A DNA stretch of 5,882 bases from an uncultured Collinsella sp. Its GTDB lineage: Bacteria > Actinomycetota > Coriobacteriia > Coriobacteriales > Coriobacteriaceae. Positions within the stretch are counted from its first letter, which is position 1. Each line of letters starts with the position of its first letter. The translations under genes and the position numbers were made by a program. The notes beneath the pieces were generated by a model. The model ran no database searches, was not told the origin of the DNA, and was given only the letters and a program-made list of their open reading frames with translations. Where the stretch lies: positions 1 through 5,882 of the forward strand of contig CAJLAN010000115.1 in assembly GCA_905204635.1 (NCBI GenBank), in the 5' to 3' direction. Below, piece after piece: positions 1-5,562 of the stretch.

Positions 1-11
1 GGAAAAGCTAC

Positions 12-1286
12 TTAGTCCTCGAGAGCCTTCTCGATGCGGCTCGTGACGCCCTTGAGGTTAAGACCGACGACGTACTGCTTGATCGGGCGCTTGATGTGCT
101 CGATCACAAAGCGCTTGCCGTCGATGTCCTGGGCAGCGAGGTTGCGATAGAGCTTCTCGACCTGCTCCTTGACCTCGGGATCGTTGAACGCATAGTGGCC
201 GGAGACATCCAGGATCTTCAGGCTGAGCTCATCGTCGGCAAGGATGTCATCGACCTGCAGGTTGACGTCGTCGCCAGTCATCCACTTGCGCCAGCGCTCG
301 GTCTTGATAGCCTTGACCAGCAGCGTGTGATACAGGTCGGAGGGGTCATCGCACAGACCGTTGTCGACCAGGATCTGCTCGGTGGCGCAGAGCTTGAGGT
401 AGGCGCGGGTCTCCTCGGTGCCATACTGCGGAGCGACGTTGGAGGCGGTCACGTGTGCCGGGATGTGCTCGAGCAGCGTCGCGTCGTCCAGATAGTCGGC
501 GTTGTGCTCCTTCAGGCCCACGCCATAGCGCTTGGCCATATCGGCAAGCTCGCGGGCGTTCTTGAAGTTGTAGTGACCGACCTGCTCCGTCCAGCGGGTA
601 AGGGTGCCGGTCTGGCCGACGATAAAGGTGGGCATGGGGCAGCCGCGCTTCTCGAGCTCGGGCTGCAGCTGAGAAATGAACTCCTCGTACTTATCGGTAG
701 AGGTCAAGCCGCCATTGGTCTCCTCGGTACCGACCTCATAGGCGACCTCGGGCAGGTTATGCTCGCGACGGTACTGCTCAAGGTAGTCGATAAGATCGAT
801 CGTGCGGCGAAGCACCACGTCGAGCGGAATAACCTTGCCGATCTGATAGGGGTCCTTGGTGGGGTCGACCATCAGCAGGTCAAAGCCCGCCTCCATGTCG
901 GCGACGAAGGACTTGCGGGCGAGCTCCATGGCCTCGTCCTCGGGCAGGTGGGCGTTACGCTCCTCGTCGCGCTGCCACGGACCGCCGTGATCGCGGCACA
1001 GGTAGTACGGACCGGTGTAACCCACCTCGTCGGCAACCTTCTTGATGTCGGCGGCAAAGCGCGTCTGGTCCCAACCGTTGACGTAGCCGGCGCCCATCTC
1101 GTCCATATCGACCTGGTTGCGGCTGGCGATAAACATGGGCGGGAAATCCTCGTCCTTGGCAAGCTCGAACACGGCCTGAATCAGGTTGGGGCTCATGGGG
1201 CCAATGCCGACCATGGTTGCGTGATCGCCGCTATCCTGCAGCTTGAGCATGCCCTGAACGGCCTGACGGATGGTGAGGTTGGACAT
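12..1286 (-). CDS. GatZ/KbaZ-like D-tagatose-bisphosphate aldolase accessory subunit or sugar-phosphate epimerase
   Basis: The 424-residue product resembles the GatZ/KbaZ-like family (TIM-barrel proteins of about 420 residues). Family members were first annotated as tagatose-6-phosphate kinases. Enterobacterial GatZ and KbaZ are non-catalytic partners that support the class II aldolases GatY and KbaY, and some relatives are described as sugar-phosphate 4-epimerases. Motifs seen: RDHGGPW (98-104), YEVGTEE (183-189), FIVGQTGTLTRW (221-232), KEHNADY (259-265) and APQYGTEE (285-292). Their conserved Asp, His and Glu residues would suit metal or sugar-phosphate binding. These motifs differ visibly from classic E. 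coli GatZ, so a separate subfamily is likely. The ATG at 1286 follows an AAGGAG box (1293-1298) with 6-nt spacing. It is second in an operon after the PTS permease. No GatY-like catalytic subunit lies in the window; it may be beyond the left edge. Family assignment is fairly secure; the exact reaction is not. Confidence 0.85.
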   Translation of the reverse strand: MSNLTIRQAVQGMLKLQDSGDHATMVGIGPMSPNLIQAVFELAKDEDFPPMFIASRNQVDMDEMGAGYVNGWDQTRFAADIKKVADEVGYTGPYYLCRDHGGPWQRDEERNAHLPEDEAMELARKSFVADMEAGFDLLMVDPTKDPYQIGKVIPLDVVLRRTIDLIDYLEQYRREHNLPEVAYEVGTEETNGGLTSTDKYEEFISQLQPELEKRGCPMPTFIVGQTGTLTRWTEQVGHYNFKNARELADMAKRYGVGLKEHNADYLDDATLLEHIPAHVTASNVAPQYGTEETRAYLKLCATEQILVDNGLCDDPSDLYHTLLVKAIKTERWRKWMTGDDVNLQVDDILADDELSLKILDVSGHYAFNDPEVKEQVEKLYRNLAAQDIDGKRFVIEHIKRPIKQYVVGLNLKGVTSRIEKALED

Positions 1287-1292
1287 TTTGTT

Positions 1293-1298
1293 CTCCTT
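1293..1298 (-). promoter_or_regulatory. Ribosome-binding site of the GatZ-like gene
   Basis: AAGGAG on the minus strand, 6 nt before the ATG at 1286. It is a strong site, so the downstream gene of the operon can initiate translation independently despite the 144-nt gap after the PTS gene. Confidence 0.8.
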
Positions 1299-1327
1299 CT
1301 CCAGAGGATTTTTGACAAAAGTTCCCT

Positions 1328-1346
1328 GGGACCCAGATGTGGGCCC
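1328..1346 (-). other. GC-only RNA hairpin in the intercistronic gap
   Basis: In the minus-strand transcript GGGCCC (1346-1341) pairs with GGG-U-CCC (1334-1328). This gives six G:C pairs with one bulged U and a 6-nt loop. It sits about 30 nt upstream of the GatZ-like ribosome-binding site and could act as a 5' stabiliser or a barrier to processing. No T-run follows directly, so it is not a canonical terminator. Confidence 0.5.
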
Positions 1347-1355
1347 TATCAGTAC

Positions 1356-1416
1356 GGATGGATTTTGTTGTGTAGGGGCGGTTGTGCGGAGTCAAATCCA
1401 TCCCTCCGCACAACCG
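1356..1416 (-). repeat. Intercistronic 13-bp perfect inverted repeat with loop complementary to a downstream segment
   Basis: Read as minus-strand RNA, the arm at 1416-1404 pairs perfectly over 13 bp with the arm at 1391-1379, enclosing a 12-nt loop (1403-1392). Ten nucleotides of that loop (GGATGGATTT, 1403-1394) are exactly complementary to AAATCCATCC at 1365-1356, which lies 13 nt after the stem. This allows either a pseudoknot or two mutually exclusive helices. The stem starts 15 nt after the PTS stop codon and is followed by C and A residues, not U, so it does not look like an intrinsic terminator. A likely role (inference) is 3'-end protection of the PTS message, or differential expression of the two cistrons. 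Confidence 0.75.
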
Positions 1417-1430
1417 GAGTCCTTAAAGGT

Positions 1431-2903
1431 TTACTTGGCCTGCTTATCGAGCGTGGGCTTCATGGCAATCAGGATTGCAGCGGCGACCACGGCGCCAATC
1501 ACGATGTCCAGGCAGAACAGCGCGACGTTGTTGGTGGCAAGGGCGACGATAAAGCCACCGTGCGGGACGTAGCAGTCGATGCCCTGGAAGGCGGCAAGTG
1601 CCGCACCCACGGCAGAGCCGATGCAAATGCCGGGCAGGGTGTGACCGAGGTCCTTGACCGCGAAGGGGATAGCGCCCTCGGTAATACCGATGCAGCCCAT
1701 GAACAGCGCGGAGATGCCCATCTGGCGGTCAGCGTCATCGAACTTGTTCTTGGCGATGAGCGCAGCGAGGCCACAGGCGATCGGGGGAACGGCGACGGCG
1801 ACGCGGAACATACCGTTAGGACCGTAGATACCGGAGGCCATGATGGCCATGGTGAAGGTCGAGGCGGTCTTGTTGATGGGGCCACCCATATCGAAGGCGG
1901 TCATAACGCCAATGACCAGACCCAGGACAACTGCGGAACCGCCCTGCAGGCTGCCGAGCACGCCGGTGAGCCAGTCCATCACAAAGCCAAGCGGCGTGGC
2001 CAGGATGTAGATATAGGCCATGCCCAGGACAAGCGAGGTCAGAATCGGGATGATCAGGATGGGCATGATGGTCTGGATGGTGTTGTTGACCTTCCAGGTC
2101 TTCATCCAGCGGACAAAGTAGCCGCAGATGACCGCCATGATCATGGCGCCCAAGAAGCCGGTCGAAACGCTGTTGCCGTTAGGGGTAACGACTGCGTTAT
2201 TGACCAGGTAGCCCAGGACAAAACCGGGGGCGAGCGCGGGCTTGCCGGCCATCGAGTAGGAGATGTATGCCGCAAGCACCGGGATCATCATGGAGATGCC
2301 GGCCATGCCGATGGTGTTAAGGCTCACCATCAGCGGGTTCGTAACCTCCATGCCGTTGGCGCCGGCGGTACCGGATGCCAGCGAGAAGGCAAGAAACACG
2401 CCGCCGATAACGACGATGGGGATAAAATAGGAAACGCCGGTATTGAATGCATTGAGCAGCGTCTTGCCAGGATCGGCAAAGATAGACTGCTTGGACGCCG
2501 GTGTCGGGGCCTGCGGGGCAGCGGAGACGGCCTTCTTCTCTGCCTTGGCCTCGGCCTTGGGCGCGTCAACGGCGCCACCCGTCGCCTTGATGATCTCAAT
2601 GGCCTGGTCGATGATCTTTACCGGATCGGCGATTACATCAGAGGTGCCGACCTTCAGGAACTTGCCCTCGGCCATCTTCTGCTCAAAACGGTCCTCGTTC
2701 TCGACACCCACGTCGACGGACTCCAGGACCAGGTCGGCGGAGTCCACGTCTTCCTGCGTGAGCTCATTCTCGATACCCAGGCCACCCTGAGCCTCGACCT
2801 TGCACTCGATGCCACGGGCGGCGCATTCATCCTGAATCGCCTTCTGGGCCATATACGTGTGGGCGATACCCACAGTACAGGCGGCAACGCCTACGATCTT
2901 CAT
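1431..2903 (-). CDS. Fructose-family PTS permease, fused EIIB-EIIC
   Basis: This 490-residue membrane permease would import and phosphorylate a fructose-like sugar. Residues 1-107 form a fructose-type EIIB domain, with the phosphorylated cysteine at C9 in ACTVGIAHTYMA (8-19); many FruA proteins have Pro where this has Thr10. Residues 108-140 are an Ala/Lys/Pro linker. Residues 141-485 form the EIIC domain, with several hydrophobic segments and the signature stretches FDMGGPINK (337-345), GITEGAIPF (406-414) and YVPHGG (445-450). No EIIA domain is fused, so phosphate must come through an EIIA encoded elsewhere. The start is placed at the ATG at 2903 because the product then begins exactly at the EIIB fold and is preceded by GAGGG with 5-nt spacing. 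The frame stays open to 3005, but those 34 extra residues are unlike EIIB and would overlap the predicted promoter. It is the first gene of the operon, divergent from a LacI-type regulator. Family is certain; substrate unknown. Confidence 0.93.
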   Translation of the reverse strand: MKIVGVAACTVGIAHTYMAQKAIQDECAARGIECKVEAQGGLGIENELTQEDVDSADLVLESVDVGVENEDRFEQKMAEGKFLKVGTSDVIADPVKIIDQAIEIIKATGGAVDAPKAEAKAEKKAVSAAPQAPTPASKQSIFADPGKTLLNAFNTGVSYFIPIVVIGGVFLAFSLASGTAGANGMEVTNPLMVSLNTIGMAGISMMIPVLAAYISYSMAGKPALAPGFVLGYLVNNAVVTPNGNSVSTGFLGAMIMAVICGYFVRWMKTWKVNNTIQTIMPILIIPILTSLVLGMAYIYILATPLGFVMDWLTGVLGSLQGGSAVVLGLVIGVMTAFDMGGPINKTASTFTMAIMASGIYGPNGMFRVAVAVPPIACGLAALIAKNKFDDADRQMGISALFMGCIGITEGAIPFAVKDLGHTLPGICIGSAVGAALAAFQGIDCYVPHGGFIVALATNNVALFCLDIVIGAVVAAAILIAMKPTLDKQAK

Positions 2904-2908
2904 TGCTT

Positions 2909-2913
2909 CCCTC
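2909..2913 (-). promoter_or_regulatory. Ribosome-binding site that fixes the PTS start
   Basis: GAGGG on the minus strand lies 5 nt before the ATG at 2903. It supports the 490-residue start over the 524-residue alternative at 3005, which overlaps the predicted -10 box. Confidence 0.65.
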
Positions 2914-2924
2914 TTTTCATAGAG

Positions 2925-2936
2925 TTGCGTGCGCAA
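2925..2936. promoter_or_regulatory. Short inverted repeat TTGCG-TG-CGCAA in the PTS leader
   Basis: Two 5-bp half-sites around a 2-bp centre lie 21 bp upstream of the PTS start codon. It could be an operator half of the LacI type or a small leader hairpin. Its TGCGCA core recurs at 3168-3173 on the regulator side. Confidence 0.3.
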
Positions 2937-2947
2937 GACACCGTTTG

Positions 2948-2959
2948 CGGAGGCCTCCG
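2948..2959. promoter_or_regulatory. Perfect 12-bp palindrome in the PTS leader
   Basis: CGGAGGCCTCCG is a fully self-complementary 12-mer about 45 bp upstream of the PTS start codon and downstream of the predicted transcription start. The overlapping 8-mer CTCCGGAG (2955-2962) is also palindromic. A protein-binding site is more likely than an RNA hairpin, since there is no loop. Confidence 0.35.
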
Positions 2960-2985
2960 GAGCATCCCCTGCCGTTTGGACTTGC

Positions 2986-2998
2986 TGTCTTTTCGACA
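2986..2998. promoter_or_regulatory. Candidate operator overlapping the predicted PTS transcription start
   Basis: TGTC-TTTTC-GACA is a 4-5-4 inverted repeat immediately downstream of the predicted -10 box (3004-3009), where a bound repressor would block initiation. The arms are short, so it is only a candidate for the site of the adjacent LacI-family protein. Confidence 0.35.
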
Positions 2999-3003
2999 AG
3001 AAC

Positions 3004-3033
3004 AATATAGGTGCTCGTTTTTCTTAATGCCAG
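3004..3033 (-). promoter_or_regulatory. Predicted promoter of the PTS / GatZ-like operon
   Basis: On the minus strand, CTGGCA (3033-3028; 4 of 6 to the sigma-70-type -35) is followed after 18 nt by TATATT (3009-3004; 5 of 6 to the -10). Transcription would begin near 2997, leaving a leader of about 94 nt. It is the best match in the divergent region, but judged only by eye. Confidence 0.5.
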
Positions 3034-3063
3034 CTTATTTCGGTAAACGCGCAGGTCAGAGCG

Positions 3064-3096
3064 TTGGTTATGCGATTTAGTTATGCGTTTAACCAA
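3064..3096. promoter_or_regulatory. Composite repeat, candidate upstream operator
   Basis: A 7-bp inverted repeat, TTGGTTA (3064-3070) and TAACCAA (3090-3096), encloses two direct copies of TTATGCG with following T/A-rich bases (from 3068 and from 3081, 13-bp period). The right part read on the minus strand, GGTTAAACGC (3094-3085), resembles GGTAAACGC at 3042-3050 apart from one extra T. It is centred about 80 bp upstream of the predicted PTS start point, so it may bind the LacI-type regulator or another factor. Confidence 0.4.
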
Positions 3097-3307
3097 AAAT
3101 GAATCCTGCGATTTTGCCCTCGATTTCAAAAGTCAAGAAGTATTTGATTTTCTCGGTAGACGGCAGATGCGCATGCCGGTCACAAATTTCGACCCCACCC
3201 GTATGCCGCATTTGTTGCATACTCATATGAAAGGAAAAAGCCGCTCACCGAAGCGTATCCTTCACCAAGACTCAAAGTCATCATGTTGGAAAATGCTCAT
3301 CTGTCGG

Positions 3308-3313
3308 AAGGAG
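3308..3313 (+). promoter_or_regulatory. Ribosome-binding site that fixes the GTG start of the regulator
   Basis: AAGGAG lies 5 nt before the GTG at 3319. The in-frame ATG at 3283 has no purine-rich site in front of it, so the GTG is preferred. Confidence 0.8.
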
Positions 3314-3318
3314 TCGCT

Positions 3319-4329
3319 GTGGCAAAACAGCGCGTTACGATCGCAGACGTCGCTCGAGAGGCGGGAACCTCGACGGCAAGCGTCTCGTATTACCTCAACG
3401 ACAAACGAGAAAAGCTTAGCGAGAAGACGCAGAACAAAATCGCGCGCGTCATTAAGGAACTCGGATACGTTCCCAACGCCCAAGCGCAGACGCTCACCGG
3501 CAAGCAAACCCACGTCATTGCCATCATCATTTTGGATAACACCAACAAATGGGCGGGGCTCGTTCTCAATGGCATGGAGCAGGTCATGCTCCCCGCGGGC
3601 TACCAGACGGTCGTTTGCACGAGCAACTTTAACCCCGAGACCGAGCTCATGTACGTCGACAAGATGCTCTCGCTGGGCGTCGATGGCTTTATCATCCAGC
3701 CCACGGCAAACTTCAAAGCCGTGCATGACCGCATTAGACGCGCCGGCAAGCCGGTCGTCTTTTTCGATGCGGCCATCTATAGCCCAGGTACCAGCTGGAT
3801 CAAAACCAACCTTTACGACGGCGTGTACAACGCCACACAGGCACTCCTCGACGCCGGCTACGAAGATTTCTTTTCCATTGCCGCCAACATGACCGAAATG
3901 CGCACCCGCATGGAGCGTTTTCAGGGGTATGCCGAGGCGCTGGCAGCGAACGGGCAGCTCTACAAAGCGATTCCCATCGATCACAACAAGCCGTCAATCA
4001 ACGAGCTCACTGAATACTTTAAATTCAAGTTCAATCCCGCCAAGCGAACCCTTATCTTCGTGCAAAATCAGTGGGCACTTCCCCGTGTCTACAAGGCCCT
4101 CCAGCCAATGGCCCATCTGCTTCCGCAGCAAATCGGCCTTTTGGGACTCAACTGCGAAGACTGGACTAATCTCACCACACCGACCGTCTCCACCATCATC
4201 GAGCCCGTCGACCAAGAAGGTCGCGAAGCAGCCGAGATGCTGCTCGCCCTACTTGACGGAAGCAGCGAACCCGGCGAGCAGCGCATTCTCGAGTGCAAGC
4301 TCAACTGGCTCGACTCCACCTCGATCTAG
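3319..4329 (+). CDS. LacI-family transcriptional regulator
   Basis: This is a cytoplasmic sugar-responsive DNA-binding protein of 336 residues, normal for the family. Residues 6-27 form the LacI helix-turn-helix (VTIADVAREAG then recognition helix STASVSYYLN). PNAQAQTLTGKQ (52-63) is the hinge helix, with Gln where Arg is often found. Residues 65-336 are the periplasmic-binding-protein-like effector and dimerisation domain, with family-typical stretches GLVLNGMEQVML (80-91), GVDGFIIQPT (120-129), RMERFQGYAEAL (197-208) and DQEGREAAEMLL (298-309). GTG at 3319 is chosen over ATG at 3283 because an AAGGAG box lies 5 nt before it and the protein then starts right at the DNA-binding domain. It is divergent from the PTS/GatZ-like operon with a repeat-rich region between them, so local repression relieved by a sugar or sugar phosphate is the natural inference. 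The effector is unknown. Confidence 0.93.
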   Translation: MAKQRVTIADVAREAGTSTASVSYYLNDKREKLSEKTQNKIARVIKELGYVPNAQAQTLTGKQTHVIAIIILDNTNKWAGLVLNGMEQVMLPAGYQTVVCTSNFNPETELMYVDKMLSLGVDGFIIQPTANFKAVHDRIRRAGKPVVFFDAAIYSPGTSWIKTNLYDGVYNATQALLDAGYEDFFSIAANMTEMRTRMERFQGYAEALAANGQLYKAIPIDHNKPSINELTEYFKFKFNPAKRTLIFVQNQWALPRVYKALQPMAHLLPQQIGLLGLNCEDWTNLTTPTVSTIIEPVDQEGREAAEMLLALLDGSSEPGEQRILECKLNWLDSTSI

Positions 4330-4334
4330 ACCGC

Positions 4335-4363
4335 GGGACAAATGAATCAGTAGCGTTTGTCTC
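4335..4363 (+). other. Hairpin just after the regulator gene, possible weak terminator
   Basis: GGGACAAATG (4335-4344) pairs with CGTTTGTCTC (4354-4363) over 10 positions including two G:U pairs, with a 9-nt loop. It begins 6 nt after the stop codon of the lacI-type gene, as a terminator would. The following sequence is A/T-rich but lacks a clean T-run, so intrinsic termination here is uncertain. Confidence 0.45.
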
Positions 4364-4406
4364 AAATCTTAAGTATTTGTTCGACAGAACGGCCCTTGCC
4401 GGCTCC

Positions 4407-4415
4407 TGCTAGACT
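4407..4415 (+). promoter_or_regulatory. Possible extended -10 promoter of the nuclease gene
   Basis: TGCTAGACT fits the extended -10 pattern TGnTAnAnT and lies 34 nt before the nuclease ATG. No good -35 hexamer sits 16-18 nt upstream. The remaining 4364-4406 stretch shows nothing else recognisable. Confidence 0.35.
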
Positions 4416-4448
4416 GGTAGATTCCCAACCGTCCATCCAGGAGCCTCA

Positions 4449-5432
4449 ATGTCGCGCAAGTCCGCCTACAAGCAAGCACTTTCCATCGGCACTGCCATGG
4501 TGCTGGGGTTTGCGCTGTTCACAGGGTCGCTCGACGGAGCGCCCAAGTTGTTGTCGCCGCAAAGCGATGAGCAGGCGGCAGCTCTGGCCGAGAAGCAAAA
4601 CGAGAGTCCCAGCCGCACCGACGACGAGGCGGACTTGGTCGCCCGGCTCGAATCGGGAACAGCGAGCTCCCCGGACTCTCAAAATAGCCAAGACTCTGGC
4701 GATGGCTCTGAATCCGTCGCAACCGACGCCGGTGACGCTGCCTCCGCGGAAAGCGCCGCCACCCCCATCAACGAAGTCGAAAACCCTGACCTCAACCGCG
4801 CCCGCGGTGTTTATCTCAGCAGCATTCCCGACTACGCCGGCAACCCCTACGTTGCCCTTCGCGCCGACAGCACGCACCCGTTGGGCATGCCGTCGTTCAC
4901 GCTCGATGAATACGATCGCGCCACCGAAGAGGGCTGCTTTAAGAAATTCTCCAAGCTCGATAGCCTGGGCCGCACCCGCAAGGCACTCGCCTGCGTTGGC
5001 CCCGAATCGCTCGGCCAGGGCAAGCGCGGCGATATCTCGCGCATCCACCCTGCCGGTTGGCATCAGCAGCGCTACGACTTTATTCCAGGCCAGAGCCTCT
5101 ACAACCGCTGCCACCTCATCGCCTGGTCGCTCTGCGGCGAAAACGCCAACCGCAAAAATCTCCTCACCGGCACGCGCTATCTCAACGAGACGGGCATGCT
5201 ACCGTTTGAAGAGCAGATTCTCAACTATATTCGCGATACGGGTAACCATGTGCTCTACCGCGTCACGCCCATGTACAACGAAGAGGAACTCGTCTGTCGT
5301 GGCGTACGTCTGGAAGCACAATCGATCGAGGACCACGGCAAGACCCTGTGCTTCCACGTGTACTGCTACAACCTGCAGCCGCACGTGCAGATCGATTACG
5401 CCACCGGCCGCAACCAGGCATCCGGAGACTAG
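4449..5432 (+). CDS. Secreted or membrane-anchored DNA/RNA non-specific endonuclease
   Basis: This 327-residue protein matches the DNA/RNA non-specific endonuclease family (beta-beta-alpha-metal fold, related to streptococcal EndA-type nucleases). It would cleave nucleic acids outside the membrane using a divalent metal. Residues 1-8 are basic and 9-27 hydrophobic, giving a signal peptide or uncleaved anchor; no lipobox is seen. Residues 30-115 are a low-complexity Ser/Asp/Glu/Ala linker. The catalytic region is 115-327: YNRCHLIAW (218-226) carries the presumed general-base His222, and GENANRKNLLTGTRYLN (230-246) carries the Asn-rich metal-binding helix. Later conserved stretches are TGNHVLYRVTP (264-274) and IDYATGR (315-321). 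Seven cysteines (163, 182, 221, 229, 283, 301, 306) lie in the catalytic region, one beside His222. ATG 4449 is preceded by AGGAG (4439-4443) with 5-nt spacing. It appears monocistronic. Nutrient scavenging, biofilm DNA turnover or DNA uptake are possible roles; none is shown by the context. Confidence 0.88.
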   Translation: MSRKSAYKQALSIGTAMVLGFALFTGSLDGAPKLLSPQSDEQAAALAEKQNESPSRTDDEADLVARLESGTASSPDSQNSQDSGDGSESVATDAGDAASAESAATPINEVENPDLNRARGVYLSSIPDYAGNPYVALRADSTHPLGMPSFTLDEYDRATEEGCFKKFSKLDSLGRTRKALACVGPESLGQGKRGDISRIHPAGWHQQRYDFIPGQSLYNRCHLIAWSLCGENANRKNLLTGTRYLNETGMLPFEEQILNYIRDTGNHVLYRVTPMYNEEELVCRGVRLEAQSIEDHGKTLCFHVYCYNLQPHVQIDYATGRNQASGD

Positions 5433-5497
5433 TGCCGACCGCGCCGCCCGTAACCCAAAAACATGATCCGTTTTCCTCCGTCCCCAGGGGATCAAAT

Positions 5498-5529
5498 AAG
5501 GCCGCCCCGGTTACCCAGGACGGCCTTTT
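5498..5529. terminator. Intrinsic terminator between convergent genes
   Basis: AAGGCCG (5498-5504) pairs with CGGCCTT (5521-5527), with two more G:C pairs possible inside, and is followed on the plus strand by TTTT (5526-5529). On the minus strand the same stem is followed by TTATTTGAT, so it can also serve the EF-G-like gene. It lies 65 bp after the nuclease stop and 33 bp beyond the stop of the opposing gene. A further small stem, GATCC (5465-5469) with GGATC (5489-5493), lies before it. Confidence 0.8.
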
Positions 5530-5562
5530 CGTCAGCACCTACATTGCAGGCAAAACCACACG

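Larger units (their letters stand above)
2904..3318. promoter_or_regulatory. Divergent regulatory region between the PTS operon and the lacI-type gene
   Basis: This 415-bp stretch holds no convincing gene. It is more AT-rich than its flanks, especially 3001-3240. It contains a plausible minus-strand promoter near 3004-3033 and several repeats listed separately. For the plus-strand regulator no clear promoter was found; GTCACA (3179-3184) with TATGCC (3202-3207) at 17-nt spacing is the best weak candidate. One further imperfect inverted repeat, CGGCA (3161-3165) with TGCCG (3174-3178) around the palindrome ATGCGCAT (3167-3174), could be an autoregulatory site. Confidence 0.6.

Noticed and set aside
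1379..1416. Intrinsic terminator after the PTS gene
   Set aside because: The stem is strong but is followed in the transcript by CCCCTACACAACAAAA with no U-run, so it is recorded as a structured intercistronic element instead.
2904..3005. N-terminal extension of the PTS protein by 34 residues
   Set aside because: The extension precedes the intact EIIB fold, lacks a good ribosome-binding site and would begin at or before the predicted transcription start.
3042..3055. Catabolite-responsive element (CcpA-type cre)
   Set aside because: Only the left half (GGTAAACG) fits the consensus; the right half does not, so a cre call is not supported.
96..3080. 994-codon open frame on the plus strand covering both minus-strand genes
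   Set aside because: It is in exact codon register antisense to both genes, and the gap between them is a multiple of three (144 nt). It stays open because the sense genes avoid TTA, CTA and TCA codons, as expected at high GC. The translation has no recognisable domain and is low-complexity (Gly/Asp/Ala/His-rich).
2917..3129. 70-codon minus-strand frame inside the divergent region
   Set aside because: It starts at TTG with no ribosome-binding site, overlaps the predicted PTS promoter and leader, and its Lys/Arg/Ser-rich product resembles nothing recognisable.
3283..3318. ATG start for the LacI-type regulator adding 12 residues
   Set aside because: There is no purine-rich site before it, while the GTG at 3319 has AAGGAG with 5-nt spacing and starts directly at the helix-turn-helix.
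4446..5114. 222-codon minus-strand frame opposite the nuclease
   Set aside because: It is a shadow of the nuclease coding frame; the Ala/Val/Gly/Arg-rich translation has no domain and no start signal.
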